Below, piece by piece: positions 60,068-64,000 of a stretch of DNA of 64,000 bases. Made by a program: the position numbers and the translations under genes. Positions within the stretch are counted from its first letter, which is position 1, and the number at the start of each line of letters is the position of its first letter. The stretch spans positions 496,001-560,000 of the forward strand of contig CP181259.1 in the NCBI GenBank assembly GCA_047833645.1. The letters are read 5' to 3'. The notes beneath the pieces were generated by a model, which saw nothing but the letters and a program-made list of their open reading frames with translations, had not been told where the DNA came from and made no database searches. The stretch comes from Pseudolactococcus sp041800635. GTDB taxonomy: Bacteria > Bacillota > Bacilli > Lactobacillales > Streptococcaceae.

Positions 60068-60126
60068 ATAAATAAAATTTATCGTAGCCAAGTGAGTTGA
60101 CTATAAGATTTTATAAGGTGTAAACT
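60068..60126 (+). promoter_or_regulatory. mleS promoter with LysR-type box
   Basis: TTGACT (60097-60102), 18-base spacer and TAAACT (60121-60126) form the mleS promoter. Upstream, ATAAAT-AAA-ATTTAT (60068-60082) is a perfect inverted repeat of the T-N11-A type, at the usual distance for a LysR activator. Confidence 0.8.
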
Positions 60127-60169
60127 AGCCAATATCAAAAATATTTTATAACTAATAGAGGAGACACAC

Positions 60170-61792
60170 ATGCGTGCACACGACATTTTAAACAACCCGT
60201 TCTTAAATAAAGGAACAGCCTTTACCATGGCAGAACGTCAAGAACTTGGCCTGATCGGTATTTTACCGCCTCATGTTCAGACCATCGAAGAACAAGCTGA
60301 ACAAACCTATCAACATTACTTGATGAAACCCAACGACTTGGAAAAACGTCATTTCTTAATGGAAATTTTCAATACTAATCGGACTTTGTTCTACTACCTC
60401 TTCAACCAACACATCGTTGAATTTAACCCAATCGTTTACGATCCAATCATTGCGGACACCATCGAAAACTACAGCCACCTCTTTGTGGATACACAATATG
60501 CTGCTTACCTCGATATCAACCACCCAGAAAACATCGCAGAAACTTTGAAAAATGCTGCACGCGACCGTAAAATCCGTCTCATTGTTGTAACGGATGCGGA
60601 AGGGATCTTAGGTATTGGAGACTGGGGCACACAAGGTGTGGATATTTCAGTCGGTAAATTGATGATCTATACAGCAGCAGCTGGTATTGATCCTGCGTCT
60701 GTTCTACCAATCGTTATCGATGCTGGCACAAATAGAGAAGAATTACTCAAAGATTCATTGTACCTCGGTAATCATCAAGAACGTCTTTACGGGGATCAAT
60801 ATTATGACTTTATCGATCAATTTGTCACAACTGCTGAAGAAATGTTCCCTAAACTTTACTTGCATTGGGAAGATTTCGGCCGCTCAAATGCTGCAACCAT
60901 TTTAGACAAATATAAAAAAGTCATCCCAACCTTTAATGATGACATTCAAGGAACAGGTATTGTCGTACTCGGTGGTGTCTTTGGTGCACTTGATATCACA
61001 GGTGGCAAATTAACTGATCAAGTTTATCTATGTTATGGTGGCGGATCTGCTGGTGCGGGGATCGCGAGTCGTGTGCATGCAGAAATGGTCAGCGAAGGAC
61101 TTTCAGAAGCTGAAGCTTACCAACGTTTCTTCATGATCGACAAACAAGGTCTCCTCTTTGATGACATGACAGACTTAACACCGGCTCAAAAACCATTTGC
61201 TAAAAAACGTGCAGACTTTGAAAATGCTGGCGACATGACGGATTTGCTCACTGTTGTTAAAACCGTTAAACCAACTATTTTAGTCGGTACATCAACTGAT
61301 CCAGGCGCCTTCACACAAGAAGTTGTTGAAGCCATGTGTGCCAACACTGAACGCCCAGTTATTTTCCCAATTTCAAACCCAACCAAAAAATTGGAAGCAA
61401 CTGCTGAACAAGTGATCGAATGGTCTGACGGTAAAGCCTTTGTTGCAACAGGTGTTCCTTCAGGTACTGTTCACTATCAAGGTGTTGACTACGAAATTGG
61501 TCAAGCCAATAACGCTTTGATCTATCCTGGTCTAGGACTTGGGATGTTAGCATCTGAAGCGTCACTCTTGACAGATGAAATGATCGGCGCAGCAGCACAT
61601 TCCTTGAGCGGTATGGTAGACTTAAAACAACCAGGTGCGCCTGTTCTCCCACCATTCCAATATGTGGCAGATGTTTCAATCAAAGTCGCTGAAGCTGTCG
61701 CTAAAATGGCACAAAAACAAGGTTTAGCCCAAGCTGAAGAAACTGATATGTCTAAAGCCGTTCAAGACCTCAAATGGTATCCAGAATACTAA
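60170..61792 (+). CDS. mleS: Malolactic enzyme
   Basis: MleS decarboxylates L-malate to L-lactate and CO2 with NAD and manganese, without releasing pyruvate. The reaction uses up a proton and so raises internal pH. It has 540 residues. The sequence follows the malic enzyme family: VVTDAEGILGIGDWGTQG near residue 145, HWEDFGRSNA near 235, FNDDIQGTGIV near 257, and the nucleotide fold YGGGSAGAGIASR near 295. GAGGAGA precedes the ATG. It is co-transcribed with mleP, 21 bases downstream; MleR stands opposite. Confidence 0.95.
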   Translation: MRAHDILNNPFLNKGTAFTMAERQELGLIGILPPHVQTIEEQAEQTYQHYLMKPNDLEKRHFLMEIFNTNRTLFYYLFNQHIVEFNPIVYDPIIADTIENYSHLFVDTQYAAYLDINHPENIAETLKNAARDRKIRLIVVTDAEGILGIGDWGTQGVDISVGKLMIYTAAAGIDPASVLPIVIDAGTNREELLKDSLYLGNHQERLYGDQYYDFIDQFVTTAEEMFPKLYLHWEDFGRSNAATILDKYKKVIPTFNDDIQGTGIVVLGGVFGALDITGGKLTDQVYLCYGGGSAGAGIASRVHAEMVSEGLSEAEAYQRFFMIDKQGLLFDDMTDLTPAQKPFAKKRADFENAGDMTDLLTVVKTVKPTILVGTSTDPGAFTQEVVEAMCANTERPVIFPISNPTKKLEATAEQVIEWSDGKAFVATGVPSGTVHYQGVDYEIGQANNALIYPGLGLGMLASEASLLTDEMIGAAAHSLSGMVDLKQPGAPVLPPFQYVADVSIKVAEAVAKMAQKQGLAQAEETDMSKAVQDLKWYPEY

Positions 61793-61813
61793 GAGGACCT
61801 AAGAGAAGAGAAA

Positions 61814-63094
61814 ATGAAAGATTTAAAAACTATCAAAATTTCAGGAATTCCTTTGCCCCTCTACGCCTTTTTTATCGTGATTCTTGCAAGTGTGATCGCA
61901 CTTGGCAAACTCCCACTTAATATGGTGGGGATCACCCTCTTACTAGTCGTCTTGGGTCATCTCCTATACTATATTGGTGAAAAACTCCCTATCGTCAACT
62001 CCTATCTTGGTGGCGGGTCAGTTTTTACCTTGATTGGGGCAACGCTCCTATCTTTTGGCCACGTCATTCCTAAGAACGTGATTGGTGCCGTTGGTAAATT
62101 CATGGGTGGTCAATTTGGCTTTCTTGATTTTTATATCGCAGCACTGATTTGTGGCTCTATTTTAGGCATGAATCGCAAGCTATTGATTAAAGCCTCTACT
62201 AAATTTATCCCTGTCACTTTGGTTACAATGGTCATCGGATTTTTTGCAGTCGGTGGCATGGGGATGTTGCTCGGCAAAGGTTTTGCACACTCAGTCATGT
62301 ACGTTTCAATGCCAATGATGGCAGGTGGTATGGGCGCGGGGATTACACCACTGTCTCAAATCTATGCCTCTGGTCTAGCGCACGGCAGCCAAGCCGCTAT
62401 CTTCTCACAACTCGCACCTGCGGTGACTTTCGGGAACATTATGGCGATTATTGGTGCCCTGTCTATTTCAAAAGTTTTTGCTAACACCAAATACAATGGC
62501 CATGGGACATTAATTTCAGCAACTAAAGAAGAACTTGAGCGAACAAAAATTAAACTTGATGCCCAACGCATCGGTGTCGGTATGCTCTTTGCCTTCACAC
62601 TGCTGATGGTGGGTTGCCTACTCAACAACTTCTTTCCAAAAGTTCACGAATATGCTTTTATGATCATCATCGTCTTTATCATCAAAGCAACAAATACCGT
62701 GCCAAAACAATTGGAAGAATCTGTTATCATGTTTAATGAAGTTGTCATGACCAATCTCACCCACGCTGTTTTAGCTGGGATTGGTTTGGCCTTGATCGAC
62801 TTGAAAACCTTGGCTTCAGCCTTGACTTGGCAATTTGTCATCCTTTGCTTAACAAGTGTTGTTGCCATGGGACTGGCGAGCTGGTTCCTAGGTAAAGTAC
62901 TCAGTATGTATCCAGTCGAAACTGCCATTGGCGCTGGTATGATTAATAACTCCATGGGTGGCACAGGTAATATCGCCGTTCTATCCGCGTCCGACCGGAT
63001 GGAAATGATCGCCTTCGCCCAAATGGGCAATCGCCTCTGCGGTGCCATCGTTCTGATCATGGGTGGTATCCTGATTCGCCTCTTCTATCCTTAA
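61814..63094 (+). CDS. mleP: Malate/lactate antiporter, 2-hydroxycarboxylate family
   Basis: MleP exchanges external malate for internal lactate, which with MleS generates a proton motive force. The product has 426 residues and about eleven membrane helices. The two re-entrant loop signatures of the 2HCT family are visible: PMMAGGMGAGITPLSQIYA near residue 173 and GAGMINNSMGGTGNIAVLSAS near 375. The conserved arginine in NRLCGAIVLI near the C-terminus is expected to bind the substrate carboxylate. An AGAAGAG site precedes the ATG. Confidence 0.93.
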   Translation: MKDLKTIKISGIPLPLYAFFIVILASVIALGKLPLNMVGITLLLVVLGHLLYYIGEKLPIVNSYLGGGSVFTLIGATLLSFGHVIPKNVIGAVGKFMGGQFGFLDFYIAALICGSILGMNRKLLIKASTKFIPVTLVTMVIGFFAVGGMGMLLGKGFAHSVMYVSMPMMAGGMGAGITPLSQIYASGLAHGSQAAIFSQLAPAVTFGNIMAIIGALSISKVFANTKYNGHGTLISATKEELERTKIKLDAQRIGVGMLFAFTLLMVGCLLNNFFPKVHEYAFMIIIVFIIKATNTVPKQLEESVIMFNEVVMTNLTHAVLAGIGLALIDLKTLASALTWQFVILCLTSVVAMGLASWFLGKVLSMYPVETAIGAGMINNSMGGTGNIAVLSASDRMEMIAFAQMGNRLCGAIVLIMGGILIRLFYP

Positions 63095-63103
63095 TCAAAT
63101 TTT

Positions 63104-63137
63104 AAAAATCCATCACTATCATATGATGGATTTTTTT
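63104..63137 (+). terminator. mleSP terminator
   Basis: Perfect 12-bp arms AAAAATCCATCA (63104-63115) and TGATGGATTTTT (63124-63135), ending in seven T. Confidence 0.93.
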
Positions 63138-63224
63138 ATAGCCTACTTAAATTTAGGGAAACAATACGAAATTGGTCTTGTTTCTTTTTCGTCCTCAAAA
63201 ATTTTTATTCAAACTTCTTCATGC

Positions 63225-63260
63225 AAAAAATCGTCTGGGAAAATTCTCCCAAACGATTTT
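63225..63260 (-). terminator. mnmA terminator
   Basis: Minus strand AAAATCGTTTGGGA (63247-63260) pairs with TCCCAGACGATTTT (63227-63240), one G-U pair, followed by T. It ends nine bases after the mnmA stop codon. 63138-63226 holds nothing else. Confidence 0.9.
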
Positions 63261-63269
63261 CTTTCATGG

Positions 63270-64000
63270 TTATTGATATTGCATAACTTGTTCATTTTTA
63301 TAAGCGTGATCGATCATGGCGCCACCTAGACATTCTGCGCCATCATAGAAGACGACAGCTTGGCCTGGTGTAATGGCACGGACGGGTTCGTCAAAGACAA
63401 CGGTAACCTTATCACCATTGACTTTCATCGTCACACCTGTATCAGCTTGACGGTAGCGGAACTTAGCCGTGCAATGTCTTTCAAAAGTATCTGGCATGTT
63501 ACGTGTGAAAGATAGATCACTAGCATCAAGACTTGTTGAATACAAGGCTTCATTGTAGAATCCTTGTCCGACATACAGAATATTTTGTGACAAATCTTTA
63601 CCGACAACAAACCAAGGTTCGTTATCACCACCGTGTTGCCCACCGATACCCAGACCACCACGTTGCCCAATGGTGTAGTACATGAGACCAGCGTGTTCGC
63701 CCATATCACGGCCGTCAAAAGTCATCATGCGACCTTTTTGAGCTGGTAAGTATTGGCTGAGGAATTGTTTGAAATTCTTTTCACCGATGAAACAAACACC
63801 TGTTGAGTCTTTTTTCTTAGCCGTGGCAAGACCTGCCCGTTCCGCAATTTTACGGACTTCAGGCTTTTCCAAATGACCAAGTGGAAACATCACTTTTTGG
63901 AGCTGTTCTTGTGACAATTGGCTGAGGAAATAAGTCTGATCTTTATTGTCATCAGCGCCGCGTAACATGTGGACGATACCATTGTCATCACGCTTAACTT
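63270..64000 (-). CDS. mnmA: tRNA-specific 2-thiouridylase, 5' end cut by window
   Basis: MnmA adds sulfur to C2 of uridine 34 in tRNAs for Lys, Glu and Gln, using ATP and sulfur carried from a cysteine desulfurase. The visible part is about 243 residues, the C-terminal two thirds, and is open to the window edge (VKRDDNGIVHMLRGADDNKDQ). It includes DQTYFLSQLSQEQL, the catalytic cysteine in DSTGVCFIGE, and GLMYYTIGQRGGLGIGG. The start and the PP-loop lie outside. It complements mnmG, which modifies C5 of the same base. Confidence 0.96.
   Translation of the reverse strand, partial: VKRDDNGIVHMLRGADDNKDQTYFLSQLSQEQLQKVMFPLGHLEKPEVRKIAERAGLATAKKKDSTGVCFIGEKNFKQFLSQYLPAQKGRMMTFDGRDMGEHAGLMYYTIGQRGGLGIGGQHGGDNEPWFVVGKDLSQNILYVGQGFYNEALYSTSLDASDLSFTRNMPDTFERHCTAKFRYRQADTGVTMKVNGDKVTVVFDEPVRAITPGQAVVFYDGAECLGGAMIDHAYKNEQVMQYQ

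Noticed and set aside
1..64000. CRISPR arrays, tRNA or rRNA genes, prophage or integrative element
   Set aside because: No regularly spaced direct repeats, no tRNA-like cloverleaf or rRNA sequence, and no integrase or phage genes were seen; the only complete mobile element is the ISL3-type IS.

Overview
The window is one piece of a low-GC Gram-positive chromosome, most likely a Lactococcus or close relative in the Streptococcaceae. The evidence is the four-domain S1 protein, the rsmH-ftsL-pbp2X-mraY cluster, a complete trpEGDCFBA operon under a tRNA-Trp T-box, mleR/mleS/mleP malolactic genes and an exact CodY box. Two FemABX ligase genes beside proA/proB point away from the L. lactis group, which is known for a D-Asp cross-bridge. 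Species is not resolved. Nearly all genes are on the minus strand; only the IS transposase and mleS-mleP are on the plus strand.

Layout: 1-5.4 kb gltBD with its CodY-box promoter; 5.6-9.7 kb queH, rplS with a leader, and a three-gene operon (DUF3592, HAD phosphatase, FAD-linked oxidase); 9.7-11.5 kb a pyruvate oxidase gene split by a one-base frameshift in an A6 run; 11.7-16.5 kb wall and division genes; 16.7-26.6 kb proA, two fem genes, proB, recN, argR, tlyA, ispA, xseB, xseA; 26.7-33.8 kb folD, spx, mazF-alr-acpS, a cystine-type symporter, pepV and a PH/SHOCT protein; 34-38.2 kb uvrC, an amber-interrupted sortase and its decaying wall-protein partner; 38.4-46.5 kb rpsA and the trp operon; 46.6-51.9 kb cadCA and feoA-feoB-small Cys-rich protein; 52.0-53.5 kb a recent ISL3-family insertion; 53.5-54.7 kb rplT-rpmI-infC; 55-56.3 kb a fic gene and a broken partner; 56.5-64 kb mnmG, yehS, the malolactic locus and mnmA.

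The most striking features are: an IS inserted into the loop of an intrinsic terminator; a recurrent arrangement in which the U-tract of one gene's terminator runs directly into the -10 box of the next promoter; three genes (xseA, acpS, yehS-like) whose ATG lies 6-7 bases after a -10 box without a Shine-Dalgarno, predicting leaderless mRNAs; a sortase/wall-protein pair with several fresh-looking lesions (amber codon, ATA where an ATG is expected, non-LPXTG motif); and a cad promoter whose -35 lies inside a long perfect hairpin that also ends the feo operon. Nothing here is a clearly new multi-gene system; most of the window is core chromosome.
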